64,000 bases of DNA from Micromonospora pallida (GCF_900090325.1 NZ_FMHW01000002.1:558001-622000); one strand, 5' to 3'. Counted from the first letter of the stretch, positions 46,233 through 55,800 are shown. Numbers and translations: made by a program. Notes: generated by a model from the letters alone, not told the origin.

Positions 46233-47177
46233 GTGCGTGAACACGACTTCACTCCGTCGGCGCGTGAGCGCCGACCGCGCGGCAAGGGCCGCTTCGACGA
46301 CGACGAACCGCAGTTCCTGAAGCGCGGCCGGCAACCCCGGCCCGCACCCGTCCTCGACGACGGGGACCCCGACCAACCGCTGGTCGGTGACCGCTGGTCG
46401 ACCTGGGACCAGGCCGTTCAGGGCCCCGAGCCTCACCCGGACTGGCTGGTCACCGAACTCGCCGCCCAGGACACCGAGCTGGGCGTGCTCAAGACCGGCA
46501 AGGAGGCGGACGTCCACCTCGTCCGGCGCGGGGTGCCCGACACCGACCGCTCCTGCCTGCTGGCGGTCAAGCGTTACCGGGATCCGGAACACCGGCTGTT
46601 CCACCGGGACGCCGGCTATCTGGAGGGCCGTCGGGTCCGCCGCTCCCGGGAGAACCGGGCGATGGCCGGACGCACCGCCTTCGGCCGGCAGATGATCGCC
46701 GGGCAGTGGGCGGCGGCCGAGTTCGCCGTGCTCTCCCGGCTCTGGGAGATCGGCGTCGCCTTCGGCACGGTCGCGGTGCCGTACCCGGTGCAACTGATCG
46801 GCACCGAGCTGATGCTCGAGTTCATCGGCGACGCCGACGAGGGGCAGGCCGCGCCCCGGCTGGCCCAGCTTCGGCCCGACCCCGACGAGCTGCGTGGGCT
46901 CTGGCTGCAGTTGGTGGACGCGCTGGTGGTGCTGGCCCGTACCGGGTACGCCCACGGCGACCTGTCGCCGTACAACCTCCTGGTGCACGACGGCCGGCTC
47001 GTCCTCATCGACCTGCCGCAGGCCGTCGACGTGGTGGCCAACCCGCAGGGGGCGGAGTTCCTCGCCCGGGACGTCCGGGTGGTGAGCACCTGGTTCGCCG
47101 CCCGGGGGCTCCCCGCCGACCTGGCCGACCCGGCCGAACTCACCGGGCAACTGCTCAGGGAGGCCGGGCTGCGCTGA
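46233..47177 (+). CDS. RIO1-like serine/threonine protein kinase
   Basis: The 314-residue protein is a bacterial member of the RIO1 kinase family. It has the ATP-binding lysine region LGVLKTGKEADVHLVRRG with LAVKRYRDPE, the catalytic loop YAHGDLSPYNLLVHDGR and the metal-binding IDLPQAVDVVANP (the DLPQ form typical of RIO1). Its target in bacteria is unknown. The start is the GTG at 46233. The 260-bp spacer upstream has no other credible gene; a short open frame from 46168 overlaps it. Confidence 0.88.
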   Translation: MREHDFTPSARERRPRGKGRFDDDEPQFLKRGRQPRPAPVLDDGDPDQPLVGDRWSTWDQAVQGPEPHPDWLVTELAAQDTELGVLKTGKEADVHLVRRGVPDTDRSCLLAVKRYRDPEHRLFHRDAGYLEGRRVRRSRENRAMAGRTAFGRQMIAGQWAAAEFAVLSRLWEIGVAFGTVAVPYPVQLIGTELMLEFIGDADEGQAAPRLAQLRPDPDELRGLWLQLVDALVVLARTGYAHGDLSPYNLLVHDGRLVLIDLPQAVDVVANPQGAEFLARDVRVVSTWFAARGLPADLADPAELTGQLLREAGLR

Positions 47178-47226
47178 CCGGCGCACGCTGTGGGCGCCCG
47201 ACCCGCTCACCGGGCGGGGCCGGGCC

Positions 47227-47282
47227 CACACCGCGCACCGGGCGGGTCCGGATCCACACCGCGCACCGGGTGGGTCCGGATC
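47227..47282. repeat. 28-bp tandem duplication
   Basis: CACACCGCGCACCGGGYGGG followed by TCCGGATC occurs at 47227-47254 and 47255-47282, with a partial third unit after it. It fills the gap between the convergent kinase and DUF2630 genes. Confidence 0.75.
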
Positions 47283-47296
47283 CACACCGCGCGGGG

Positions 47297-47545
47297 TCAC
47301 TGGAGGTAGCGCTCGACCTCGGAGACGGGACGTTGGCCCTGGCTCTCCGGGTCACCGTGGGCCTGCCGGGCGGCCCGGCGACGGCGGAGCAGGTCCCAGC
47401 ACTGGTCCAGCCCCTCCTCCAGTTCCCGCAGCCGCGCGCGGGCGTCGTCGTCGGTGCCGGCCTGGCCGGACTGCGCCTCCGCCCGGAGCCGGTGCTCCTC
47501 GTCGACCAGCTCGGTGATGCGGTTCAGGATGGTCTTGTCGTCCAT
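47297..47545 (-). CDS. DUF2630 family protein
   Basis: This 82-residue protein, MDDKTILNRITELVDEEHRL at the start, then ARLRELEEGLDQCWDLLRRR and a charged C terminus, is the conserved actinobacterial DUF2630 helical protein. Its function is unknown. The start is the ATG at 47545. It is divergent from the double-GNAT gene. Confidence 0.88.
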   Translation of the reverse strand: MDDKTILNRITELVDEEHRLRAEAQSGQAGTDDDARARLRELEEGLDQCWDLLRRRRAARQAHGDPESQGQRPVSEVERYLQ

Positions 47546-47609
47546 GTGCTGAGCCTGGCACAGGCGGCCCGGCCGTGCCCGGCTTCCCACCCGGCGACGA
47601 CGGTTCGGG

Positions 47610-47615
47610 TAGGTT
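47610..47615 (+). promoter_or_regulatory. Candidate -10 element, leaderless start
   Basis: TAGGTT fits TANNNT and lies eight bases before the ATG at 47624, without a ribosome site. Confidence 0.35.
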
Positions 47616-47623
47616 GCCGCCCC

Positions 47624-48541
47624 ATGACAGTCACCATCCGGCAGTTCCGGCCCGAGGACGCGACCACGGTGGCCGCGGTGCTCCTGGTCGCCGCGCCGTA
47701 CTGGGTGTTCAGCCCGGCGGCGCTGTGCTGGCAGGCGGCGCACGCCGCGCCGGCCGAGCGGCACCGGATGCTGCTCGCCGAGGTCGACGGCGAGGTGGTC
47801 GGGGTCGCCCGGACGGGACTGCTGCACGAGAGCGCCGAGCCGGGGCTCGGCTACGCCAACGTCAACGTGCTGCCGCTGCGGCGCGGCGGGGGCGTCGGCT
47901 CCGCCCTGCTCGCCGCGGCCGAGGAGCGGCTGCGGACGATCGGCGCGCGGGTCGCGTACGCCAAGGTGGTGGACGAGCCGGCGGCGGTCGACTTCGCCGA
48001 GCGGCGCGGCTACCAGCGCGGCCGTCGTCGCGCCCACCTGCGGCTGGACCTGGCCGCCGGGGTGCCGCCCGTGCCGTCGGTGCCGGCCGGGGTGCGGATC
48101 GCCAGTGCCGCCGACCTCGCCGATCCGCGCCTGCTCTACGAGGCGGATCTGGACGCCTCCCGGGACGAGCCGGGCGAGGTGGGCATGGACGAGACCGGCT
48201 ACGCCGACTGGCGGACCACGTACTGGGAACGTCCGGACCTGAACCGGGCCCTGACGACCGTGGCGATCTGTTCCGGTGTGGTGGCGGCGTTCAGTTTTGC
48301 GCTGACTGATGGGTCAGACCGTTACCAGTCCGGGATGACCGGCACCCGGCGGGCGTACCGGGGTCGGGGGCTGGCCGGCGCGGTCAAGCGCGTCGCCCTG
48401 CGCCGGGCCGCCGAGACGGGCTTCACCAGTGCGCTGACCAGCAACGATGCTGGGAACGAGGCGATGTTGGCGGTCAACCGTCGGCTCGGGTACGTACCGA
48501 TCGCCAGCGAGTGGCGGTATCGGCGCGCGCTGTCCCGCTGA
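47624..48541 (+). CDS. Two-domain GNAT acetyltransferase
   Basis: This 305-residue protein has two GNAT domains in tandem, as in mycothiol synthase and related actinobacterial proteins. The first has VNVLPLRRGGGVGSALLAAA and FAERRGYQRGRR. The second has MTGTRRAYRGRGLAGAVKRV, ALTSNDAGNEAMLAVNRRLG and YVPIASEW, with the acetyl-CoA loop better kept in the second. The substrate is unknown. The start is the ATG at 47624. Confidence 0.88.
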   Translation: MTVTIRQFRPEDATTVAAVLLVAAPYWVFSPAALCWQAAHAAPAERHRMLLAEVDGEVVGVARTGLLHESAEPGLGYANVNVLPLRRGGGVGSALLAAAEERLRTIGARVAYAKVVDEPAAVDFAERRGYQRGRRRAHLRLDLAAGVPPVPSVPAGVRIASAADLADPRLLYEADLDASRDEPGEVGMDETGYADWRTTYWERPDLNRALTTVAICSGVVAAFSFALTDGSDRYQSGMTGTRRAYRGRGLAGAVKRVALRRAAETGFTSALTSNDAGNEAMLAVNRRLGYVPIASEWRYRRALSR

Positions 48542-48703
48542 CGCTCCGCGACACCGTACTTTGTGGACGGCGCAAATGTTGTCAATGAAAATTTCTCGCC
48601 CCCAGTCTGGTGAACCGGACATTGTGATGGCATGCTCAGCGGGTCATGTGACTCGGAATGACGGTCCCGCGACTCAGCGGTGAAACCGGGAGGAGCCCAA
48701 AAG

Positions 48704-50089
48704 GTGGGAACGCCGCACCCCTCCCCGGCGCATGTCAGTCCTCCCACGAGGGTCCCGCTGCGCCGGATGCTGCCCGCTCTGGTCCGCGATCCGGCCCGCG
48801 CGCTCATCGACGCGGGCAACCGGACCGGGGGCAACCTCGCCCGCATCAACCTCGGCTCGTTCCGTCCCTACCTCGTCACCCACCCCGAACACGTGCAACA
48901 CGTCCTCCGGGATCGGGCGGAGAACTACGAACGGGCCGGTGACGGACTGTTCTGGCGGCCGGTCAAGCGCCTCTTCGGCGAGGGGATCCTCGGCGAGGGG
49001 CAGATCTGGTCGGCCAGCCGCCGGATGCTCCAGCCGATGTTCACCGCCAAGCGGGTCGAGTCGATGATCGACGGGATGGCCGCGGCGATCTCCGACGCCG
49101 TCGACGAACTCGACGTACCGTCCCGCGCGGGGCGGCTCGTCGACATCGGTGCCGAACAGGCCCGGATCGTCTGCCGGGCGATCATGAAGGTGCTCTTCGC
49201 CGACAAGATCTCGGTGGCCGACGCGATGCGGGTCGTCGACGCGCAGGACGCCATCGCCAGCGCGGTGATTCCCCGGATCGTGGTGCCCTTCGCGCCGTTG
49301 TCGCTGCCCATGCCCGGGGACCGGACCTTCCGCCGGGCCGTCCGGGTCGTCGACGAGGTGCTCGTTCCCATCGTGCGGGCGTCCCGGGCCACGGCGGAGG
49401 AGGGAGACGACATCATCTCCACCCTGTGGCGGGCGCGGACCGACGATGGCCGGCAACTCGACGAGCGGCAGGTCCGCAACGACACGGTGGCGATGTTCGC
49501 GGCCACCACCGAGACCACCATCAACGTGCTGACCTGGCTCTGGCCGCACCTGGACGAGAACCCCGAGGTCGCCGACCGGCTCTACGCGGAGATCAGCCAG
49601 GTGGTGGGCGACGAGCCGGTACGCCGCGAGCACCTCGGCGAGCTGCGCTACACCCGGATGGTCCTGGACGAACTGCTGCGCCTGTACCCGATCGGCTGGC
49701 TGATTCCCCGTCGCGCGGTCGCCGCCGACGTGGTCGGCGGGGTACGGATCGAGGCCGGCGCGACGGTGGTGGCGAGCCCACTGATCACCCAGCGGATGTC
49801 GGCCTTCTGGGAGCGGCCCGACGAGTTCGACCCCGAGCGGTTCCGCCCGGAGCGGGTCCGGGCCCGGCACCGCTACGCCCACTTCCCCTTCGGGGGTGGC
49901 CCGCACCAGTGCCTCGGCATGTACCTCTTCTATCTGGAGGCGCAGCTCATCATCGCCACGATGCTGAGCCGGTACCGGTTCCGGCTCCGCCAGCCCGGGG
50001 TGCCCGGGCTGCGGCTGGCGGCCGCGCTGCGTCCTCGCCACCGGGTGGAACTGACCCTCACGGGCGCGTCGCCCTCGGCCGTCGCCTGA
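48704..50089 (+). CDS. Cytochrome P450 of the diterpene operon
   Basis: The 461-residue P450 has the I-helix oxygen-binding region AMFAATTETTINVLTWLWPH, the ExxR motif in LDELLRLYPIGWLIPRR, and the heme-binding loop FPFGGGPHQCLGMYLFYLEA. This form is of the CYP102/CYP51-like long class I type common in actinobacteria. It probably oxidises the product of the two terpene cyclases that follow. I start at the GTG at 48704 with GGGAGGAG upstream; a GTG at 48680 is also open. It is followed by a cyclase gene after 15 bp. The upstream region (48542-48703) is AT-rich with TTGTCA at 48579 and is the likely promoter. Confidence 0.88.
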   Translation: MGTPHPSPAHVSPPTRVPLRRMLPALVRDPARALIDAGNRTGGNLARINLGSFRPYLVTHPEHVQHVLRDRAENYERAGDGLFWRPVKRLFGEGILGEGQIWSASRRMLQPMFTAKRVESMIDGMAAAISDAVDELDVPSRAGRLVDIGAEQARIVCRAIMKVLFADKISVADAMRVVDAQDAIASAVIPRIVVPFAPLSLPMPGDRTFRRAVRVVDEVLVPIVRASRATAEEGDDIISTLWRARTDDGRQLDERQVRNDTVAMFAATTETTINVLTWLWPHLDENPEVADRLYAEISQVVGDEPVRREHLGELRYTRMVLDELLRLYPIGWLIPRRAVAADVVGGVRIEAGATVVASPLITQRMSAFWERPDEFDPERFRPERVRARHRYAHFPFGGGPHQCLGMYLFYLEAQLIIATMLSRYRFRLRQPGVPGLRLAAALRPRHRVELTLTGASPSAVA

Positions 50090-50104
50090 GCGGAGCGAGA
50101 TGTG

Positions 50105-50998
50105 ATGGACCTCAACGCCCACGCCGAGGACGCCGTCGAACAGGGCCGGATCTGTGCCCTGGCCGCCCGGGGGCAGCGCGACCTGCAGAAGCGTGCCGCC
50201 GAGTATCCGGAGCTGTTCTCCGCCGCGCCCTTCGACGCTGCCCTGTTCAGCAACATCGCCCTGGCCATCGCGTTCAGCGCGCCCTGGTGCACGGTGGAGC
50301 AACTGCGGGTCACCAACCGCGCCGTGCTGTGGGGTTTCGCCCTCGACTGGCAGGTCGACTACCTGGCCAAGTCCCGGGCGGAGATCGACCGTCTGGCGGA
50401 GACCAGCCTCGCGGTGGTCGACGGCGCCACCCCGGCGACGGACGACCCGATGGCGCGTTTCCTCGCCGAACTCTGCGCCGACCTGGCCGCCGTACCGGCC
50501 TACCCGGGGCTGCGCGACACGTGGCGTGCGGCGGTGCACCGGACGGTGGAGGCGATGGGCCGCGAGTGGGACTGGCGGGCGGCCCGACGGGACCTCACCG
50601 GCGCCCTGCCGACCTTCGAGGAGTACCTCGCCAACGCCGACAACCTGGCCTGCACCGTGGTCAACGTCGCGCACTGGATCCACACCGGCGACGCGCAGAC
50701 CCACCAGGCGCTGCCCCGGCTGATCGAGGCCAGCGACGAGGTGCAGCGGGTGCTGCGCCTGGTCAACGACCTCAGCACGTACCAACGGGACCTGGAGTGG
50801 GGCGACCTCAACGCGATCATGCTGGTGGCCGACCGGGCCGAGGTCGAGCAGCGGGCCGACGCCCTCACCGCACGCTGTCACGACCTACTGGCCCCCCTGG
50901 CGGCGGACTGTCCCCGCCCGGCGGCCTACCTGGCCCGGCAGGTCAGCTTCACCAGCGGCTTCTACGGTTCCACGGACTTCTGGGGGACTGCCCGGTGA
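50105..50998 (+). CDS. Class I terpene synthase
   Basis: This 297-residue protein has the all-alpha class I terpene synthase fold. The metal-binding NSE-type motif is VNDLSTYQRDLEWGD near residue 222 (N, T and D in the NDxxTxxxD pattern). The first Asp-rich motif is degenerate: GFALDWQVDYLAKSRAE instead of DDxxD. That pattern fits bacterial diterpene synthases acting on labdane diphosphates made by a class II partner. The start is the ATG at 50105 behind GGAGCGAG. The next gene overlaps by 4 bp (GTGA). Product unknown. Confidence 0.8.
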   Translation: MDLNAHAEDAVEQGRICALAARGQRDLQKRAAEYPELFSAAPFDAALFSNIALAIAFSAPWCTVEQLRVTNRAVLWGFALDWQVDYLAKSRAEIDRLAETSLAVVDGATPATDDPMARFLAELCADLAAVPAYPGLRDTWRAAVHRTVEAMGREWDWRAARRDLTGALPTFEEYLANADNLACTVVNVAHWIHTGDAQTHQALPRLIEASDEVQRVLRLVNDLSTYQRDLEWGDLNAIMLVADRAEVEQRADALTARCHDLLAPLAADCPRPAAYLARQVSFTSGFYGSTDFWGTAR

Positions 50999-52638
50999 GT
51001 GCGAGGAGCGCAGCGCAGCGGAGCCCCGCAGTCGCCGCCCGGGACCTGATCGCGGAGCTGACCGCGACACCGACCGGACAGTCGTCGGTGTCGGTGTACG
51101 AGACGGGCCGTCTGGTCAGCCTGTCGCCGTGGCTGACGCTGCACGTCGAGCGAATCCGTTACCTGCTCGACGTGGAGCACGCCGGCGGTGGCTGGGGCGG
51201 CCCCGGTGGCTACGGACTGGTGCCGACGCTGAGTGCCACCGAGGGCCTGCTCGCCGCCCTGCGTCGGGCCGACCTGGCGGGGACGTCGGACCCGCTGGGC
51301 AGAGGCGCGGTGGCCGCCGTCGACCGGGGGCTGACTGCCCTGGCCGAGCGACTCACCACCGTTCCGGTGGCGTCCCTGCCGGACATGCCGGCGGTCGACC
51401 TGATCGTCCCGGCCCTGGTGGAGGCGCTCACCGCCCACCTGCACGCGCTGCGCGACGAACCCGTGTCCGGACTGGAACGATGGCGGGAGGCGCCCCGGCT
51501 GTCGTTGCCGCCGGGTATGGAAACCACCCGGCTGGCCCGGGTCCGCGCGGCGCTGGCGGCGGGGCACCCGCTGCCGAAGAAGCTGCTGCACGCGCTGGAG
51601 GTCACCGGCCCGGCGGCCTACCGGGCGCCCGGGGTGGTCCCGGTCGGACCGGGCACGGTGGGCGCCTCGCCCGCCGCGACGGCCGCCTGGCTCGGCGTCC
51701 CCGATGCCACCACCGGAACCGCCCTGGCGTACCTCGAGGGGGTTGTCCGCCAGCACGGCGGACCGGTCCCGTGCACCAGCCCGATCAGCATCTTCGAACG
51801 GTCCTGGGTGCTCAGCACCCTGGCCCGGGCCAGGGTGCCGCTGGCCGTTCCGGCGCCACTGCTGGCCAGCCTGCGGGACACCATCGGCCCGACCGGCACC
51901 GCCACCGCTCCCGGGCTGCCGGTGGACGCCGACACCACCTCGGTGACCCTGTACGCCCTCGCCCGGGCGGGGCATCCGGTCGACCCGTCGAGCCTGGAGT
52001 TCTTCGACACCGGAGAGCACTTCTGCACCTGGCCGAAGGAGGACGGCGCTTCCATCACCACGAACGCGCACGTGCTGGACGCCTTCGGCTGGCACCTGCG
52101 CAACTCCGGGGCAGCGGCACGGCGGCTGGACCCGGTGGTGCGCCGGCTGACCGTCTGGCTGGCCGATCGGCAGGCGCCGGAAGGCTCGTGGAGTTCCGAC
52201 CGCTGGCACGCCTCGCCCTACTATGCCACCAGTTGCGCGGTGCTCGCGTTGCACGGCTACGGCGTCGGACCGGCGGTGGAGCCGGCGGTGCGGCGGGCGG
52301 TGCGCTGGGTGATGGCCGGTCAGCACGCCGACGGCTCCTGGGGACGCTGGGGCGGCACCGCCGAGGAGACCGCGTACGCGCTCCAGGTGTTGCTGGCCGC
52401 CGGGCCGACCTCGGCTGACGAGTGCGGCCAGGCGGTCGCGCGGGGCTGGCAGTGGCTGATCACGATGGACGGCGCCGACGACGCGCCGGCGCTCTGGCAC
52501 GACAAGGATCTGTACCGTCCGTCACTGATCGTCCGTGCTGCGGTGCTTGCGGCGACCTGGTGGGGGCGCTCGTCAGCGGGTCCCGAACCGGTCGAGGTGG
52601 AGTCGGCGCGCCGGAGTGCCATGATCAGGATCGCTTGA
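50995..52638 (+). CDS. Class II diterpene cyclase with a DADTT motif
   Basis: This 547-residue protein is a beta-gamma domain class II cyclase of the CPP-synthase/squalene-hopene family. The acid motif is LPVDADTTSVTLYALARAG near residue 310: the middle catalytic Asp is kept, but the last Asp of DxDD is Thr. Other family features are ERSWVLSTLARARV, SWSSDRWHASPYYATSCAVLA and GSWGRWGGTAEETAYALQVL. It should protonate GGPP to a bicyclic diphosphate used by the class I synthase. No GGPP synthase is in the window. The first codons carry a dispersed repeat (GAGGAGCGCAGCG), encoding SARSAAQRS. Confidence 0.85.
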   Translation: MSARSAAQRSPAVAARDLIAELTATPTGQSSVSVYETGRLVSLSPWLTLHVERIRYLLDVEHAGGGWGGPGGYGLVPTLSATEGLLAALRRADLAGTSDPLGRGAVAAVDRGLTALAERLTTVPVASLPDMPAVDLIVPALVEALTAHLHALRDEPVSGLERWREAPRLSLPPGMETTRLARVRAALAAGHPLPKKLLHALEVTGPAAYRAPGVVPVGPGTVGASPAATAAWLGVPDATTGTALAYLEGVVRQHGGPVPCTSPISIFERSWVLSTLARARVPLAVPAPLLASLRDTIGPTGTATAPGLPVDADTTSVTLYALARAGHPVDPSSLEFFDTGEHFCTWPKEDGASITTNAHVLDAFGWHLRNSGAAARRLDPVVRRLTVWLADRQAPEGSWSSDRWHASPYYATSCAVLALHGYGVGPAVEPAVRRAVRWVMAGQHADGSWGRWGGTAEETAYALQVLLAAGPTSADECGQAVARGWQWLITMDGADDAPALWHDKDLYRPSLIVRAAVLAATWWGRSSAGPEPVEVESARRSAMIRIA

Positions 52639-52663
52639 GTCAACCTCCCGACGCTGCTAGCGT
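52635..52663 (+). promoter_or_regulatory. Predicted promoter of the conservon
   Basis: TTGAGT (52635-52640) and TAGCGT (52658-52663) are separated by exactly 17 bp. The -35 box overlaps the stop of the class II cyclase. It would start the cvnA transcript near 52670, with a leader of about 65 bases. Confidence 0.55.
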
Positions 52664-52736
52664 GCGCCGGGGTCGATGGATGCGTCGACCGGCCACGCTC
52701 AGGCACGTCAATCGAATACCCGGCCAGGACGGTGTA

Positions 52737-55283
52737 ATGGGTTCCCGCAGCACGAATCTCCGTACGAAAGTCATCGCACTGCTCGCGTCGCTCGTCGCGC
52801 TCTGGGCCTTCGCGGCGTGGGTGACCGTACGGGACGGCTTCAACCTGCTCGGGGTCCAGACCCTCAACACCCGGATCTTCGCGCCCAGCGAGCCGATGCT
52901 GCTGCAGTTGCAGAAGGAACGTCGCCTCTCCCTGGCGTACCTGGGTCGGCCGGAGGCCGGGCAGTTGGAGGCGCTGCGTGCCGAGCGGGCCCGCACCGAC
53001 GAACTGGCCCGTGAGTTCGAGGAGTCCGCGACGAACTGGCGGACCGAGATCTCGGCGAGCACCGAGGTCGAGCACGCGGTCCGTGACGTGCTCGCCGGGC
53101 TGGACGAACTCACCCGGACCCGGACGGCGATCGACGACAAGAGCATCGACCGGACCGCCGCCCTGGCCTCCTATGTGGAGGTGATCGACTCGATCTTCCG
53201 GGTCTACGACGAGCTGGGTGGTGTCGACGACCGACAGGTCGCCCACGACACCGCCGCCCTGATCGAACTCAACCGCGCCCGGGAACTGCTGTCCCAGGAG
53301 GACGCGCTGCTGCACGGCGCCCTCGCCGCCGGTCGGATCACCAGCACCGAGCAGGCGCAGTTCGCGCAACTGGTCGGCGCGCAGCGGCACGTCTCGACCA
53401 GCACCATCAGCGCCCTGCCCGCAGCCGACCGCAACCGCTTCCAGCAGATGTCCCAGGGGGAGGCGTACCAGCGCCTGCACACCATGGAGGACCGGGTCAT
53501 CCAGGCCCGCAACGCCGAGTCGCTCCCGCCGGTCGAACTGGACGCCTGGCGCGCTGCGGTGGATCCGGCGTTGCAGCAGCTCAACGGCGTCGTGGGCGCC
53601 GGTGGTGAGGACGTGGTGGACCGGGCCACGCCGGTCGCCATCGGCGTCATCACCCGACTGGTGCTGGCCACCGGTCTGGGTCTGCTCGCCGTCATCGCCT
53701 CGATCATCGTCTCGATCTCCACCGCCCGAGCGCTGCTCGCGCAACTCGAGCGCCTGCGGGAGGCCGCGTTCGCGCTGGCCAAGGAGCGGTTGCCGAACGT
53801 GGTCGAGCGGCTCGGTCGGGGCGAGGAGGTCGACGTCGCCGCCGAGGCACCCCCGCTCCAGTTCGGCGACGACGAGATCGGTCAGGTGGGTCAGGCCTTC
53901 AACGTCGTACAGGAGACCGCGATCCGGACCGCCGTCGAGCAGGCCGACCTGCGGCGCAACGTCCGTGACGTCTTCCTCAGCCTGGCCCGGCGGACCCAGG
54001 CCCTGGTCCACCGGCAGCTCACCCTGCTCGACGCGATGGAGCGGCGGGAGAACGACGCCGAGGAGCTGGAGGACCTCTTCCGGGTCGACCACCTGGCCAC
54101 CCGGATGCGGCGTAACGCGGAGAACCTCATCGTCCTCTCCGGCTCCACCCCGGGTCGGGCCTGGCGGCGCAACGTGCCGATGGTGGATGTGGTCCGGGGT
54201 GCGGTGGCCGAGGTGGAGGACTACACCCGGGTCAACGTGCTGCCGCTCGGGGCGGTCTCGCTGGCCGGCCGCGCGGTGGGTGACATCATCCACCTGCTCG
54301 CCGAGCTGATCGAGAACGGCCTCTCGTTCTCCCCGCCGCACACCTCGGTCGAGGTCCGGGGGCAGATGGTGGCCAACGGCTTCGCGCTCGAGATCGAGGA
54401 CCGTGGCCTGGGCATGACCGAGGAGGACCTCGCCGCTGCCAACGACCGCATCGTCGACCGGTCGGAGCTGAACCTGGCCAACGCCACCCGACTCGGCCTC
54501 TACGTGGTGAGCCGGCTGACCGAGCGGCACGGGATCCGGGTGCACCTGAAGGAGTCCCCGTACGGTGGCATCACGGCGGTAGTGCTGATCCCGCTGGGTC
54601 TGGTGACCGCCGACGAGGAGGAGCCGGGCACCCCCGGTGCCGGTGAGGTCGAGTCGCCGCCCGAGCTGTCCGCGCCGGCCGCGACCGGTACCGAGCGGCC
54701 CGGTCCGCGTCCGGTCGCCCCGGTCGCCCCGATGGCCCTGGCCGAGCCGGTGCCGCCGCGGCCGGAGCCCGAGAGCACCGGGGACGGCGAGCCACGCCAG
54801 CTTCCCAGCCGGGTACGGACCACGCCGGAGCGCCCCCGGGCGCCGTACGACACGCCGACCGAGGACGAATCCGGCCTGCCGACCCGGGCACGGCGCTGGC
54901 CGGGTCAGTCGGCACTGGACGGTCCGACCTTCCCGACCGGCCTGCCGGTGGCCGTGCCGCGTACCGAACCCGAGCGGAAGGTGGAACACCACGGCGGCCC
55001 GACCCCGTGCCCGGCCGCCGAACCGCCCCGGACCGACTCCGGCCTGCCGCTGCGGGTCCGCCAGGCGAACCTCGCGCCGGAGCTGCGGGACGAGCCGCCC
55101 GCCGTGGACACCCCCGAGGACGACGAGGCGGTGCGCCCGCCCGAGCAGGTCCGGCGGATGATGAGTTCGTACCAGACCGGCACCCGGCGGGGCCGTACGG
55201 ACGCGGCGCGGCTGTTGGGCGGCCCGGCGCGCGGTCCGGAGCCGACGGACACGCCGGACGGCGAGGATCGGCAAGCGACGTGA
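52737..55283 (+). CDS. cvnA: Conservon sensor kinase CvnA (nitrate-sensor-like)
   Basis: CvnA is the membrane histidine-kinase-like protein of the actinobacterial conservon. The 848-residue product has an N-terminal hydrophobic helix (IALLASLVALWAFAAWVTVR), an extracytoplasmic NIT-like sensor region, a second helix near residue 310 (LVLATGLGLLAVIASIIVSI), a HAMP-like linker, the dimer region RVDHLATRMRRNAENLIVLS, the ATPase N-box LAELIENGLSFSPP, G-box EDRGLGMTEED and a Pro-rich C-terminal tail of about 230 residues. The start is the ATG at 52737 behind AGGACGG. It probably signals to CvnB-D. Confidence 0.9.
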   Translation: MGSRSTNLRTKVIALLASLVALWAFAAWVTVRDGFNLLGVQTLNTRIFAPSEPMLLQLQKERRLSLAYLGRPEAGQLEALRAERARTDELAREFEESATNWRTEISASTEVEHAVRDVLAGLDELTRTRTAIDDKSIDRTAALASYVEVIDSIFRVYDELGGVDDRQVAHDTAALIELNRARELLSQEDALLHGALAAGRITSTEQAQFAQLVGAQRHVSTSTISALPAADRNRFQQMSQGEAYQRLHTMEDRVIQARNAESLPPVELDAWRAAVDPALQQLNGVVGAGGEDVVDRATPVAIGVITRLVLATGLGLLAVIASIIVSISTARALLAQLERLREAAFALAKERLPNVVERLGRGEEVDVAAEAPPLQFGDDEIGQVGQAFNVVQETAIRTAVEQADLRRNVRDVFLSLARRTQALVHRQLTLLDAMERRENDAEELEDLFRVDHLATRMRRNAENLIVLSGSTPGRAWRRNVPMVDVVRGAVAEVEDYTRVNVLPLGAVSLAGRAVGDIIHLLAELIENGLSFSPPHTSVEVRGQMVANGFALEIEDRGLGMTEEDLAAANDRIVDRSELNLANATRLGLYVVSRLTERHGIRVHLKESPYGGITAVVLIPLGLVTADEEEPGTPGAGEVESPPELSAPAATGTERPGPRPVAPVAPMALAEPVPPRPEPESTGDGEPRQLPSRVRTTPERPRAPYDTPTEDESGLPTRARRWPGQSALDGPTFPTGLPVAVPRTEPERKVEHHGGPTPCPAAEPPRTDSGLPLRVRQANLAPELRDEPPAVDTPEDDEAVRPPEQVRRMMSSYQTGTRRGRTDAARLLGGPARGPEPTDTPDGEDRQAT

Positions 55284-55374
55284 GCGGGGGCGCGGCGGCG
55301 GGTGATCCCGCCGCCGGCCCGACAGTGAGCCCCAGACGAGCACGGCGAGCAGCCGGGGGAGAAGAGGACGACGA

Positions 55375-55800
55375 GTGGCCCAGAAGACGGCTTCGAGTGC
55401 TGACCTGACGTGGTTGTTGGATGATCTGGTCGGCCGGGTGACGCAGGCCGAACACGCTATCGCTCTCTCCACGGACGGCCTGCTGATGGCCTCCTCACGA
55501 GGGCTCAGCCGGGACGACGGCGAACACCTGGCGGCGATGGCGGCCGGCATCCAGAGCCTGGCCCGGGGGGCGGGCAAGCGGTTCGGCGGCGGGCAGGTGC
55601 AGCAGACCATCATCGAGATGCAGTCGTCCTTCCTGTTCGTCACGGCGGCCGGGCGCAACGCCTGCCTCGCCGTGCTCGCCTCCGAGGACGCCGACGTGGG
55701 GCTGATCGCGTACGAGATGGCCATGCTGGTGACCCGGGTCGGCAAGTACGTGGCCTCGCCGACCCGGTCGTCGGAGCAGTCGACCACCGCCGAGAAGTAG
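55375..55800 (+). CDS. cvnB: Conservon roadblock/LC7 protein CvnB
   Basis: This 141-residue roadblock/LC7 protein is a small scaffold thought to act as a GTPase-activating or regulatory partner of CvnD. Family features are LTWLLDDLVGRVTQAEHAIA, LSTDGLLMASSRGLSRDDGE, QTIIEMQSSFLFVTAAGRNA and LAVLASEDADVGLIAYEMAM. The start is the GTG at 55375. It lies 91 bp after cvnA and just before cvnC. Confidence 0.93.
   Translation: MAQKTASSADLTWLLDDLVGRVTQAEHAIALSTDGLLMASSRGLSRDDGEHLAAMAAGIQSLARGAGKRFGGGQVQQTIIEMQSSFLFVTAAGRNACLAVLASEDADVGLIAYEMAMLVTRVGKYVASPTRSSEQSTTAEK

Noticed and set aside
46168..46320. Small gene upstream of the RIO1-like kinase
   Set aside because: The frame overlaps the kinase start by 88 bp, has no homology that I recognise and its coding bias is poor.
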